From the NCBI GenBank assembly GCA_947244325.1, contig CAMXJY010000006.1:1-64000 (forward strand): 64,000 bases of DNA. The letters are read 5' to 3'. Under the pieces are notes generated by a model, which was not told the DNA's origin, did not search any database, and saw nothing but the letters and a program-made list of their open reading frames with translations. Positions 15,493 to 24,006 of the stretch are shown here, one piece after another. Both the position numbers and the translations under genes were made by a program. The DNA comes from an uncultured Clostridium sp. (GTDB lineage Bacteria > Bacillota > Clostridia > TANB77 > CAG-508). The first letter of the stretch is position 1; every line of letters starts with the position of its first letter.

Positions 15493-16158
15493 ATGAAAAC
15501 TTTTCATTGCTTTTTTGAACAAAGCGGAACATTCAAAAATGAGTTCAAGAAATTGGGATATCGTGCAATAGATTATGATATAAAAAATGAATTTGAACAA
15601 ACCGATAGACAAATGGATTTGTTTGTAGATATCGAAGAGGCATACGAAAATAGAGAAAGTATATTTGATGAGATATCAAGTGAAGATACAATAATTGCAT
15701 TCTTTCCTTGCATAAGGTTTGAAAATCAAATTGAAATGCATTTTAGAGGTACTAGTTACAGCTTAAAAAAATGGACTGATGAACAAAAATTAGAATATGA
15801 CTTAAAGTTACATAGAGAATTGTCAGAACTATATGAGTTAATTACAAAGTTAGCAATAGTATGCATAAGAAGAAAAATACCATTAATAATTGAAAATCCA
15901 TATAGTACAACACATTATTTAGTAAAATATTGGGCAATCCCATATACAATATTAGATAAAGACAGAACTAAACGAGGAGATTATTTTAAGAAGCCTACAC
16001 AATATTGGTTTATAAACTGTAAACCAAAACAAAATATGATTTTAGAAGCTTACGAAATGAAAGAAACAAAGAATATAGAATATGAAAAACCAGGAGTAGA
16101 AAGAAGTTTAATAGCTCCAGGATATGCAAACAGATTTATAAGAGAATTTATAGTTTAG
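15493..16158 (+). CDS. C5-cytosine methyltransferase-like protein, reduced
   Basis: 221 residues. CFFEQSGTFKNEFKKLGYRAIDYD resembles motif I of DNA cytosine methyltransferases (FxGxGG...G.....D), AFFPCIRF resembles the catalytic Pro-Cys loop, and IIENPYST the ENV-like motif. It has no clear target-recognition domain and is much shorter than usual, so it may be a non-canonical or inactive member. It directly follows the 15092 gene (2 bp). Confidence 0.5.
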   Translation: MKTFHCFFEQSGTFKNEFKKLGYRAIDYDIKNEFEQTDRQMDLFVDIEEAYENRESIFDEISSEDTIIAFFPCIRFENQIEMHFRGTSYSLKKWTDEQKLEYDLKLHRELSELYELITKLAIVCIRRKIPLIIENPYSTTHYLVKYWAIPYTILDKDRTKRGDYFKKPTQYWFINCKPKQNMILEAYEMKETKNIEYEKPGVERSLIAPGYANRFIREFIV

Positions 16159-16167
16159 GAGAGTAAT

Positions 16168-16446
16168 ATGAGTATAAATGATTTAATAAATAGCTTAATA
16201 AAAGATAATGATGTAGATTTAGTATTTCCAGAAGATGCTATACATTATTTTGAAAATGCAGAAAAACAAATAAAAGGAAAAAGTAGTTATGAAGATGCTT
16301 GTTTAGTAGATTGTTTACCAAAAGGAAAAGAATTTATAGTTTTATGCGATGAACATTCTAGTAATGAAAGTGGAGATTTTAGCTGGTGTTTTCAAATATT
16401 AATACAACATAATGGCTTATATTATGTTTTAACAGATAGAGGTTAG
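16168..16446 (+). CDS. hypothetical phage protein, 92 residues
   Basis: GGAG upstream. Acidic, with CLPKGKEFIVLCDEHSS and SWCFQILIQHNGLYYVLTD. No family recognised. Confidence 0.5.
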   Translation: MSINDLINSLIKDNDVDLVFPEDAIHYFENAEKQIKGKSSYEDACLVDCLPKGKEFIVLCDEHSSNESGDFSWCFQILIQHNGLYYVLTDRG

Positions 16447-16455
16447 GAGAGTAGT

Positions 16456-16833
16456 ATGAGAGAAATATGTTATAGAGGAAGAGGTTTAAGAAGTAAAATA
16501 TGGGTAAGAGGTTATTATTGGACTAATGAAAATGGAAATCATTTTATTAGACAAACAGTAGACTTAAATGGTTGTTTTAGAATAGAAGATATAGAAGTAG
16601 AGCCAGAAACAGTAGGACAATATACAGGACTTAAAGATAAAAACGGAGTTAAGATATATGAAAAAGATATAGTACAACAATATAATATTAAAGCAAATGG
16701 AGTAATTAAATATAAGCATTGCCAATTTGGAATAGTATGTTTAGATATGTTTTGGAATATACATACACCACAAGTAGAAGTAATAGGTAATACAATAGAT
16801 AATCCAGAATTATTAGAATTAGAAGGAGAATAG
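16456..16833 (+). CDS. YopX family phage protein
   Basis: 125 residues with the YopX hallmark ETVGQYTGLKDKNGVKIYEKDIV and the C-terminal EVIGNTIDNPELL. The family is widespread in Firmicute phages; its function is not established. Confidence 0.8.
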   Translation: MREICYRGRGLRSKIWVRGYYWTNENGNHFIRQTVDLNGCFRIEDIEVEPETVGQYTGLKDKNGVKIYEKDIVQQYNIKANGVIKYKHCQFGIVCLDMFWNIHTPQVEVIGNTIDNPELLELEGE

Positions 16834-16837
16834 AAAT

Positions 16838-16984
16838 ATGGAAGAATACAAACCAACAGAAGAAGATAAAAAAAGACAACAAGAAGCAATATCAAGAATA
16901 TTATTATATAAAGAAAACCCTAAGCCAAGAAATAGAGCAGAAAGAAGACAAGCAATGAAAAATAGGAGGAAGAATGGGAAATAA
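16838..16984 (+). CDS. 48-residue basic phage peptide
   Basis: Starts MEEYKPTEEDKKRQQ and ends in a basic cluster RNRAERRQAMKNRRKNGK. It overlaps the next start by 11 bp, and that gene's ribosome site AGGAGG lies in its coding sequence. Confidence 0.5.
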   Translation: MEEYKPTEEDKKRQQEAISRILLYKENPKPRNRAERRQAMKNRRKNGK

Positions 16985-17312
16985 TAAAAATAAAGTATAT
17001 TGTGCTGAAGGCGACCCAGATTATGGTTGTGCATATATTGCAGCTAAAAATGGTAAAGAAGCTAAGCAAATTGCATTAGGTTTACAAGTAGCAGAATCAT
17101 TAGAAAATCCATACATAGAATTAAGAGTTATAAGGTGTTGGAGTGTAAAAGAAACAGATTATGAAGGAGAACTAGACATATTTCAAATAAACGAATTGGG
17201 ATTATCTTGGTGGGCTTGTCCTGAATGTGATAAAGAAAAATTTGAAATATTAAATAAAGACAAATATAGATGTAAAAATTGCAATAAAGAATTTGATATA
17301 CCATATATATAA
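16974..17312 (+). CDS. zinc-ribbon phage protein, 112 residues
   Basis: The C-terminus has a zinc ribbon (CPECDKEKFEILNKDKYRC, then KNC). The N-terminal half resembles a small fold with conserved VIRCWSVKE. Function unknown. Confidence 0.55.
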   Translation: MGNNKNKVYCAEGDPDYGCAYIAAKNGKEAKQIALGLQVAESLENPYIELRVIRCWSVKETDYEGELDIFQINELGLSWWACPECDKEKFEILNKDKYRCKNCNKEFDIPYI

Positions 17313-17327
17313 TCGAAGAGGTATGAA

Positions 17328-17567
17328 ATGATAGTAGAAACTAATTTAGTAGATTTAAGCAAAGTTAAGGCAAATGACCCTACTACTTGGAATAATCGAG
17401 TTAAATTTGAAATACCGAGACAATGGGGAGTTAAAAATATTAGAAAAAGAAAAAGAGAATCAAAAACAGAAGATGAAAGAAAACAAGCAATTAAAGAATA
17501 TCAACATAATTATTATTTACAAGTAACGAAACCCAAAAGACAGGAGGCAAGAAAGAATGTCAAATAA
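17328..17567 (+). CDS. basic hypothetical phage protein, 79 residues
   Basis: Segment IPRQWGVKNIRKRKRESK followed by a Lys/Glu-rich helix. Ends overlapping the next gene by 11 bp. Unknown. Confidence 0.5.
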   Translation: MIVETNLVDLSKVKANDPTTWNNRVKFEIPRQWGVKNIRKRKRESKTEDERKQAIKEYQHNYYLQVTKPKRQEARKNVK

Positions 17568-17865
17568 CATAGATAAAGATATAGAAATGCTAGAAAAAAT
17601 TAAGCAAGGAATTAAAGCTGATATAAAAGCACCAAATGTAACTGTTAGAAATATAGCAGAAAAGAAGGTACAAGCCATAGAAACAGTCTTACAATCACTA
17701 GAAAACAGTGTTAGTAAAGATGTAATAAGAGAAAAGATAGAAGAATTAAAAGAAAAATTAAAATATTATGATAAATCAAATTTCTTAGAACAAATAAATG
17801 CAAATAAAATAGAAGCTAAAATACAAGTTTTAGAAGAATTATTGTATAAGGAGGACAAACAATGA
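17557..17865 (+). CDS. coiled-coil phage protein, 102 residues
   Basis: Almost entirely helical, heptad-like pattern in the C-terminal half (EKIEELKEKLKYYDKS). Overlaps the next start (ATGA). Confidence 0.5.
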   Translation: MSNNIDKDIEMLEKIKQGIKADIKAPNVTVRNIAEKKVQAIETVLQSLENSVSKDVIREKIEELKEKLKYYDKSNFLEQINANKIEAKIQVLEELLYKEDKQ

Positions 17866-18152
17866 GTGAAAGAATGAAATATTTAGAAGAAAAAAGAAAA
17901 GAAGTTTTAGAAGCAATAAAACCAATATGTGAAGCTTTTAAATTAAATTATGATTACATAATAAAAGAAGAAGGACAAAGGGAAACATTAGTATTAAATG
18001 GTCAAAAAATAGGTTGCTCAATGAACAGTATATATGCAACTAAAAATGAAGTTATTGGATATATATTTGCAAAAATATATTGTCATGATAATTGGTGGTA
18101 TCATAAACCACAAACATTAAAACATATTAAGAAATATTGGATAGAGGAGTGA
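17862..18152 (+). CDS. hypothetical phage protein, 96 residues
   Basis: Starts in an ATGA overlap. Contains the pattern GCSMNSIYATKNEVIGYIFAKI typical of small phage proteins of unknown role, and a Trp-rich C-terminus (HDNWWYHKPQTL). Confidence 0.5.
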   Translation: MSERMKYLEEKRKEVLEAIKPICEAFKLNYDYIIKEEGQRETLVLNGQKIGCSMNSIYATKNEVIGYIFAKIYCHDNWWYHKPQTLKHIKKYWIEE

Positions 18153-18157
18153 TTTAA

Positions 18158-18610
18158 TTGAGTGAAGAGGAAAAGAAAGTAGTAGAAAATTTTAAAAGTT
18201 TTATAGAACAGAAAGAGAAAGAACAAGAGACATTATATGAAAATGAAGAATTTTATAAAGATGATATTGAACAGAATGAATTATTTTTAAAAATGTTACA
18301 TTCGATATTAAATCTAATAGAAAAACAAAGTAAAGAAATAGAACATCTTAAAAATTTAAATGAGCATCAAAGCAAAGATATGACGAAAGCAGTAAATTAT
18401 ACATTTGAACAAAACAAAGAGTTAGAGATAAAAGACAAGATGATAGATGAAATGGCAAAAGAAATAAATAAAGCACATTTTGAACAAAATGATTTTGAGA
18501 AATGGTTTGAAAAAATGTTAGGAGTACAAAAGAAAATGGATTATGGATATGTAGTAGATGTAATAAAATACCATTTTAGAAAGAAGGTAGAAAACAATGA
18601 AAGAAGATGA
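18158..18610 (+). CDS. coiled-coil phage protein, 150 residues
   Basis: TTG start at 18158 behind GGAGTG. Long helical stretches (IEKQSKEIEHLKNLNEHQSK) with a C-terminal VVDVIKYHFRKKVE. Unknown function; overlaps the next gene by 14 bp. Confidence 0.5.
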   Translation: MSEEEKKVVENFKSFIEQKEKEQETLYENEEFYKDDIEQNELFLKMLHSILNLIEKQSKEIEHLKNLNEHQSKDMTKAVNYTFEQNKELEIKDKMIDEMAKEINKAHFEQNDFEKWFEKMLGVQKKMDYGYVVDVIKYHFRKKVENNERR

Positions 18611-18890
18611 GAAAAAATTTTTTATAACATGCCTAAGAAGAATAAGCATATACAACAACTTAAAAAAAATACAAAAACAAATATTATCGCCTAGAGAAAT
18701 TATAAATTTATTAGATGAATATATAAATTATAAAAGATGTTGGTATTTATTGGAAAAATGGGCAAGAAAAGGATTTTATAATTATGGTGTTGCATTAGAT
18801 CTAGGGTGGTTTGAAGCTGATAAGATGTCTGGAGAATATAAAGAAATTTATAATAAATTATTAGAAGAAAATATAGATAAAATATTTTAG
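18597..18890 (+). CDS. hypothetical phage protein, 97 residues
   Basis: Basic N-terminus and aromatic-rich middle (YKRCWYLLEKWARKGFYNYG). No family recognised. Confidence 0.45.
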   Translation: MKEDEKKFFITCLRRISIYNNLKKIQKQILSPREIINLLDEYINYKRCWYLLEKWARKGFYNYGVALDLGWFEADKMSGEYKEIYNKLLEENIDKIF

Positions 18891-18907
18891 AAAGAAGGTA
18901 GAGAGTA

Positions 18908-19219
18908 ATGAAATTATATAAAACAAAATTAGGAAGAATAATAAATTTTATAAAAAATGAAAATAAATTTGTGTTTGGAAGCCAAGTAAAAGTATTAAAA
19001 AACACTGTTACTGATTATCCAAAATATGATAAATATATAGGTCAATATGGAATAATAGTAAATATAGACTATAGTAAAAAAGAGTATATGTTTGAAGTTA
19101 AATTTGCAGATGGTAATAAATTAGGATTTAATGAAGACGAATTACATAAAATAACAGATGATGAGTACTTTAATAATTATAAAGAATATAAAGAAATATT
19201 TAATAAAATAATAATATAA
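18908..19219 (+). CDS. hypothetical phage protein with SH3-like barrel, 103 residues
   Basis: The middle (GSQVKVLKNTVTDYPKYDKY, then GQYGIIVNIDYS and MFEVKFADGNKLGFNEDEL) looks like a small beta-barrel as in KOW/SH3-like modules. Function unknown. Confidence 0.5.
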   Translation: MKLYKTKLGRIINFIKNENKFVFGSQVKVLKNTVTDYPKYDKYIGQYGIIVNIDYSKKEYMFEVKFADGNKLGFNEDELHKITDDEYFNNYKEYKEIFNKIII

Positions 19220-19232
19220 AGGAACAACAATA

Positions 19233-19352
19233 ATGTCTAAAGAAATATCAAGACAAGCAGTACTAAGGAAAATACAAGAGATAAAACAACAGAACTTAGG
19301 TAAAGTAGGAGATATAATAATAAAGATTTTAAAAGAGCTACTTGAAGAATAA
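19233..19352 (+). CDS. 39-residue helical phage peptide
   Basis: Behind AAAGGAAC. Starts MSKEISRQAVLRKIQEIKQQ. Overlaps the next reading frame by 11 bp. Confidence 0.4.
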   Translation: MSKEISRQAVLRKIQEIKQQNLGKVGDIIIKILKELLEE

Positions 19353-19593
19353 AAAAAGATACAAAATAAATAATAACAGTATGAACGATGAAGAAATATT
19401 GAAACTTTGGAAAAGTGGATTAAATAAAAATAGAGTAGCACGAAGATATATGCAAGTTTATAATCAAAGAATTAAAATAATAAGATTAGATATTAAACAC
19501 AGAAATGAACGTTTTATAACATATTATGAAGCTTTAGCAAGAGTGGAAAAATTAATTTTAAATGAAATTAAAGGAAGGAGTACGAATGAATAG
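19342..19593 (+). CDS. small HTH-like phage protein
   Basis: Up to 83 residues from TTG 19342; ATG 19381 is an alternative start, and neither has a strong ribosome site. MNDEEILKLWKSGLNKNRVARRY resembles a helix-turn-helix and is followed by a basic segment. It may regulate late genes together with the next gene. Confidence 0.5.
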   Translation: MKNKKRYKINNNSMNDEEILKLWKSGLNKNRVARRYMQVYNQRIKIIRLDIKHRNERFITYYEALARVEKLILNEIKGRSTNE

Positions 19594-20014
19594 ACAAGAT
19601 TTACTTAATTATCGAAATAATAAAAAATGGTATTTAAACAGAATAGATGAATTAGAAGAAAGAAAAAAGATACTAGGAAGGTTAACTACATTATATGGAG
19701 AAGATGGGGGGAATAATGGAAGTAGAAAAGTAAATGATAAAATAGCAGAAGATTTGGCTAATTTAATGGATAATACAGATGAGTATTATAATAAATTAAA
19801 TGAGTTGGATATTAAAAACTTAGAAGTAATTAAAACATTAGAGAAAATGGAAAATACTACATATAGAAATCTTTTATATGATAAATATATAAATGGAATA
19901 GATTTAAAAGAAATTACAGAAGATCCTAATTACAAATTTAAAGATTATAAATATGCTTGCAATATACATGGATATGCACTAAAAGAATTTGATAAAATTT
20001 GCATAAATTTATAA
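19586..20014 (+). CDS. ArpU/DUF1492-type late gene regulator
   Basis: 142 residues from ATG 19586 (AAGGAG upstream). A helical N-terminus is followed by LEKMENTTYRNLLYDKYING and a sigma-region-4-like HTH (LKEITEDPNYKFKDYKYACNIHGYALKEF). This is the usual last gene before the packaging operon in Firmicute phages, where such proteins activate late transcription. Confidence 0.65.
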   Translation: MNRQDLLNYRNNKKWYLNRIDELEERKKILGRLTTLYGEDGGNNGSRKVNDKIAEDLANLMDNTDEYYNKLNELDIKNLEVIKTLEKMENTTYRNLLYDKYINGIDLKEITEDPNYKFKDYKYACNIHGYALKEFDKICINL

Positions 20015-20294
20015 AATATTTTCAAAAAGTGGAATAAAAAGGTTGAATCACGATATAAAAATTTGTTATAAGTATAATAGAAATAAATACAGAAAGGACT
20101 TTAAATCTTCGTCTTGTTCTTTCTGTATACTCCTAAAATTAAGGTTAAAAAGATTATCAGAAATGATAGTCTTTTTTATTTTGAAAATTAATTACTAGAG
20201 TTAATTTTATAGATTGTATCTCCTTGAAATTTTATATATAAGATAAAAAGTCAGCAATTCTAGTTAGCTGATTTTTTGTTTTTAGGAAGTGATT
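20015..20294 (+). promoter_or_regulatory. late-region leader with two hairpins
   Basis: 280 bp without a gene. TATAAT at 20073-20078 without a good -35 suggests an activator-dependent late promoter. Downstream are a hairpin AAAGATTATCA/TGATAGTCTTTTTT (about 20148-20176) and a second one GTCAGC/AGCTGATTTTTT (about 20250-20276), both terminator-like. It would fit the pac/cos region, but no repeat series is evident. Confidence 0.45.
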
Positions 20295-20402
20295 ATGATA
20301 GAAAAGACAAAACAAATTGAAAATTGTATGACAAAGCAATGTGATTTTTGTAACAGAAAAGGAAAATGTGACAAAGAAATAGAATCAACAAGCGAAAAAT
20401 AA
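20295..20402 (+). CDS. 35-residue Cys-rich peptide before terminase
   Basis: MIEKTKQIENCMTKQCDFCN, with CxxC and C at RKGKC; a possible zinc knuckle. GGAAGTGATT upstream. Confidence 0.4.
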   Translation: MIEKTKQIENCMTKQCDFCNRKGKCDKEIESTSEK

Positions 20403-20416
20403 GTAGGTGAGGAAGT

Positions 20417-22027
20417 GTGGCAAATGAACAAAATTTAATACCAATTGAAGAAATAAACTCGAGAAGAAGTCGAGAAGAACATTCAAAAGATAGTTCAAAA
20501 GGTGGCAAAAAATCTGGAGAAGTAAGACGACAAAAAAAGAAGATGAAAGAAACAATGAATATGATCCTTTCATTAGATTTGCCAGAGTCAGAAAGTAAAG
20601 ATACATTAAGAGATATAGGATTTGAAGATGAGGACCTAAATGTACAAACAGCAATATTAATGCAACAAGCACAAAAAGCAATGAATGGTAATTTAGATAG
20701 TGCTAAGTTTGTAAAAGATGTATCAGATGAATTAAATTTAGTTCCAGAAGAAAATAATGAAAAGAAGTATAAAGTTTTAATTCCTGCTCGAGATTTACCA
20801 CCAGCTTTTATAAATATTTATAGAGATGTTATTAATCATAGATATTTAGAGTATTGGTTAGAAGGCGGAAGAGCTTCTTTAAAATCTACTTTTGTTTCGG
20901 AAGTTATAGCAGAATTACTAGAAAATAATCCTAATATGTGTGCAATTGTTATAAGAAGAAGAGCAAATACATTAAGAGATTCAGTATATTCACAAATGAC
21001 TTGGGCTTTAGATAAACTAAATGAAACATATCTTACATTATTAGAAGATTATAATGAATTAAAAACACCACTAGAAATAACAAAAGTTTCTACAGGACAA
21101 AAAATATATTTTAGAGGAACAGATGATCCAGGAACTATAAAGTCAATTAAACCTCCACCAGGAATGTATATAGGTATAATTTGGTATGAAGAATTTGACC
21201 AATTGCAAGGAATGAATGCAGTAAGAAAGATAAATCAATCCATTGTAAGAGGCGGAAACGATTTTTGGTTGTTTTATACATATAATACCCCAGCAAGTAG
21301 AAATCATTTTGTAAATAAAGAAAAAAGAAAAGTAAAGAAAAATAGAATTGTACATAAGTCTGATTATACTCAAGCACCAATTGAGTGGATAGGTCAGGCT
21401 TTTATAGATGAAGCAGAATTTGTAAAAGAAACATCTCCAAATACTTATGAAAATGAATATCTGGGTAACGAGACAGGAGATGGTGGAAATGTATTTGAAA
21501 ATCTTGAAATCAGAGAGATAACAAATAAAGAAATAGAAGGCTTTGATTGGATTTATAGAGGAATTGACTGGGGTTGGTATCCTGACCCATTTCATTATTC
21601 AAAAATGCATTTTGATGCAGCAAGAAGAACGCTATATATTTTTGATGAGTACAGATGTAATAAAAAGAATAACCAAAGTACATGGAAAATCTTACATGAA
21701 GAAAAAGGCGTTGATTTTGATGACTTGATAACGGCAGATTCAGCAGAAAATAAATCAATAGGAGATTATAAAGATTATGGAGCATTAATTAGAGGAGCCG
21801 AAAAAGGTCCAAATAGTGTTGAATATAGTATGAAATGGCTAGCAGGATTAACAAAAATAGTAATAGACAGAGAAAGATGTCCAAAAACAGCAGAGGAATT
21901 TGAAAATTATGAATTAGAAAAAGATAAAGATGGAAATTATATTACAGGATATCCAGACAAAGACAATCATGCAATAGATTCAGTAAGGTATGCGCTTGAA
22001 AGAATATGGAAAAGGAGAGGAGAATAG
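20417..22027 (+). CDS. terminase large subunit with fused N-terminal small-subunit-like extension
   Basis: 536 residues from GTG 20417. The C-terminal 410 residues are a PBSX-type large terminase: Walker A-like LEGGRASLKST, Walker B GIIWYEEFD, and the nuclease start YRGIDWGWYPDP with a later D (ITADSAENKS). The first 110 residues (SSKGGKKSGEVRRQKKKMKETM, FVKDVSDELNL) resemble the separate small accessory protein that usually precedes terminase in related phages. Here they are in one frame. It cuts and packages DNA at the portal encoded directly downstream. Confidence 0.9.
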   Translation: MANEQNLIPIEEINSRRSREEHSKDSSKGGKKSGEVRRQKKKMKETMNMILSLDLPESESKDTLRDIGFEDEDLNVQTAILMQQAQKAMNGNLDSAKFVKDVSDELNLVPEENNEKKYKVLIPARDLPPAFINIYRDVINHRYLEYWLEGGRASLKSTFVSEVIAELLENNPNMCAIVIRRRANTLRDSVYSQMTWALDKLNETYLTLLEDYNELKTPLEITKVSTGQKIYFRGTDDPGTIKSIKPPPGMYIGIIWYEEFDQLQGMNAVRKINQSIVRGGNDFWLFYTYNTPASRNHFVNKEKRKVKKNRIVHKSDYTQAPIEWIGQAFIDEAEFVKETSPNTYENEYLGNETGDGGNVFENLEIREITNKEIEGFDWIYRGIDWGWYPDPFHYSKMHFDAARRTLYIFDEYRCNKKNNQSTWKILHEEKGVDFDDLITADSAENKSIGDYKDYGALIRGAEKGPNSVEYSMKWLAGLTKIVIDRERCPKTAEEFENYELEKDKDGNYITGYPDKDNHAIDSVRYALERIWKRRGE

Positions 22028-23437
22028 ATGTTTAGTACAGTAGTAGGTTGGATTAAATCAATAATAGATAAACTATTACTAAAAGATAGTAATTCAAAGA
22101 ATATTAATAAAGATATTCCAATATCAGAAGAAATGAAACAGTCAATTGATTTATGGGAAAAGATGTATAAAGGACAAGCACCATGGGTAAATGATGATGT
22201 AAAAAGCTTAAATTTAGAAGCAGATATATGTACAGAATTTTCAAGACTAATAATGCTTGAACATAAATCAGAACTAACAGGTAGTGAAAAATCAGATTTC
22301 ATACAAAAAGAATATCAAAATGTACTTAAGGAATTAAAAAATAGTAAACTTGAGTTAGCTTTAGCAACGGGAGGATTAGTTCTTAAGCCATATGTTAATA
22401 ATGGTAAGTTAAATACAGATATAATTCAAGTAAATAAGTTTATTCCTATAAGTTTTGATTCAAATGGTACTGTTACATCTGGAATAGGAATAGCTCAAAA
22501 TACGATTGGAAAAGTAATACATACTAGATTAGAGCATCATGTATTTGACCAAAGCCAAAGAACACATACAATATATAATAGATGTTATGAAAGTGACAAC
22601 AAGAATGAATTAGGAAAAGAAATAGATATAAAACAAACTATTTGGAACAATTTAAAACCTATAGGTGTAATTAATAATGTAGATAAACCTTTATTTGTTT
22701 ATTTTAAAGTACCATTAGCGAATAATATAGATACAGAAAGTCCATTAGGTGTATCAATATTTTCAAGAGCTGTTGACAAAATAAGAAAAGCTGATATTCA
22801 GTATGGTAGAGTTGATTGGGAATATGAAGCATCCGAAAAAGCTATTATGGTTGATGAATTAGCATTAAGACAAAGAGATGGAAAAGCACCATTAAAAGAT
22901 ACAGTAGATAAGTTAAAAAATAGAATATATAAAATATTTAATACAGATAAAAGTGATTTCTATCAAGAATATTCACCAGAAATTAGAGATGAAGCATATT
23001 GGAGAGGTTTAAACAGACATTTAGAAAGAATAGAATTTAGTTGTCAATTAGCATATGGAACTCTATCAGAACCTACATATTCTGATAAAACAGCAGAAGA
23101 AATTAAAACAAGTAAGCAGAGGTCATTTTCAGCCGTAGCAAAATTACAAGAAGCCTTACAAACAGCATTAGAACATTTAGTATACATCTATAATATTTAT
23201 ACAACAGTATATAGACTTGCACCAGAAGGAAAAATAGAACAATCTAACGAATGGGATGATAGTTTAATAGTTGATAGTGAAGCAGAACAAAGAATAAGAC
23301 AGCAAGAAGTAAATATGGGGTTATTAAGTAAAAAAAGATATTTGGCTTGGAGATATGGACTACAACCTGAACAAGCTAAAGAAATGTTAAAAGAAATAGA
23401 TGAAGAGAGAGAAAAATATAATATTTTTGAAAAATAA
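22028..23437 (+). CDS. phage portal protein (SPP1/A118 type)
   Basis: 469 residues, starting directly after the terminase stop. YKGQAPWVNDDV..., the N-terminal RLIMLEHKSELTG region, LKPYVNNGKLN and the C-terminal SDKTAEEIKTSKQRSFSAV block match the A118/SPP1 portal family. It forms the dodecameric DNA entry ring of the head. Confidence 0.88.
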   Translation: MFSTVVGWIKSIIDKLLLKDSNSKNINKDIPISEEMKQSIDLWEKMYKGQAPWVNDDVKSLNLEADICTEFSRLIMLEHKSELTGSEKSDFIQKEYQNVLKELKNSKLELALATGGLVLKPYVNNGKLNTDIIQVNKFIPISFDSNGTVTSGIGIAQNTIGKVIHTRLEHHVFDQSQRTHTIYNRCYESDNKNELGKEIDIKQTIWNNLKPIGVINNVDKPLFVYFKVPLANNIDTESPLGVSIFSRAVDKIRKADIQYGRVDWEYEASEKAIMVDELALRQRDGKAPLKDTVDKLKNRIYKIFNTDKSDFYQEYSPEIRDEAYWRGLNRHLERIEFSCQLAYGTLSEPTYSDKTAEEIKTSKQRSFSAVAKLQEALQTALEHLVYIYNIYTTVYRLAPEGKIEQSNEWDDSLIVDSEAEQRIRQQEVNMGLLSKKRYLAWRYGLQPEQAKEMLKEIDEEREKYNIFEK

Positions 23438-23448
23438 TAAAATATCTA

Positions 23449-23490
23449 TTGACTTTTGCACCACGTAATTATATAATATTTTTGTACCAC
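23449..23490 (+). promoter_or_regulatory. own promoter and repeat operator of the RHH gene
   Basis: TTGACT, 17-bp spacer, TATAAT (23472-23477) inside the late operon. TTTTGCACCAC (23454-23464) and TTTTGTACCAC (23480-23490) are direct repeats 26 bp apart that flank the -10 box, as expected for autorepression by a ribbon-helix-helix dimer. Confidence 0.7.
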
Positions 23491-23510
23491 AAAATAAGGA
23501 GGTGCATATA

Positions 23511-23684
23511 GTGGTAAATAAAAAAATAGGTAGACCAACTAATAATCCTAAATCAGAATCAATACATATAAGGCTAGATAATGAAAGTGTTGAAATATTA
23601 GATAAGTATTCTAAGCAAGAGAATATTACAAAAACAGAAGGGATTAGAAGAGGAATACAAAAATTAAAAAATGATTTAAAATAA
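23511..23684 (+). CDS. ribbon-helix-helix regulator inserted in the head operon
   Basis: 57 residues from GTG 23511 (AGGAGG 7 bp upstream). RPTNNPKSESIHIRLDNESVE is a typical RHH strand, followed by ILDKYSKQENITKTEGIRRGI. It has its own promoter with repeat operators and is followed by a structured RNA region and an HNH gene, so it looks like a separately expressed insertion between portal and minor head genes. Confidence 0.8.
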   Translation: MVNKKIGRPTNNPKSESIHIRLDNESVEILDKYSKQENITKTEGIRRGIQKLKNDLK

Positions 23685-23689
23685 AAAGA

Positions 23690-23795
23690 GAGTGTTTTGC
23701 TCTGTCTGGTAAACTCACAAAACACTCAAGTATCGAATTACTTGAATAGTAATCCTATAAATATTATAGCATATAGGAATGCCTTTATTCAAGTA
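23690..23795 (+). ncRNA. structured intergenic RNA with alternative hairpins
   Basis: GAGTGTTTTG (23690-23699) pairs with CAAAACACTC (23718-23727). TACTTGAATA (23739-23748) pairs with TATTCAAGTA (23786-23795), enclosing TCCTATA/TATAGGA (23753-23759, 23772-23778). TACTTG can instead pair with CAAGTA (23727-23732). The two folds are exclusive. It may be a terminator/regulatory RNA of the insertion or a remnant of an intron-like element. Confidence 0.45.
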
Positions 23796-23829
23796 GTCGA
23801 AAGAGATATTTGAATGGAGGTATTTTATT

Positions 23830-24006
23830 ATGCAAGAATATATTAAATTATTAAAAGAATTTTTAGGAACTAACAGAAGTTGGAACAAAAATATGTACAG
23901 AATAGGAAAAGCAATTTACAAAGGAATTGAAAGAGGAGCAAGTAAAGAACAAGCATTAGTATTTATAAATTCATTAGGAGGTACGAACTGTGGGAAAATT
24001 TATTGA
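23830..24006 (+). CDS. 58-residue hypothetical protein before HNH endonuclease
   Basis: GGAGG lies 9 bp upstream. Helical, with NRSWNKNMYRIGKAIYKGIE. Its 3' end contains the start of the HNH gene (17-bp overlap), so the two are coupled. Confidence 0.5.
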   Translation: MQEYIKLLKEFLGTNRSWNKNMYRIGKAIYKGIERGASKEQALVFINSLGGTNCGKIY

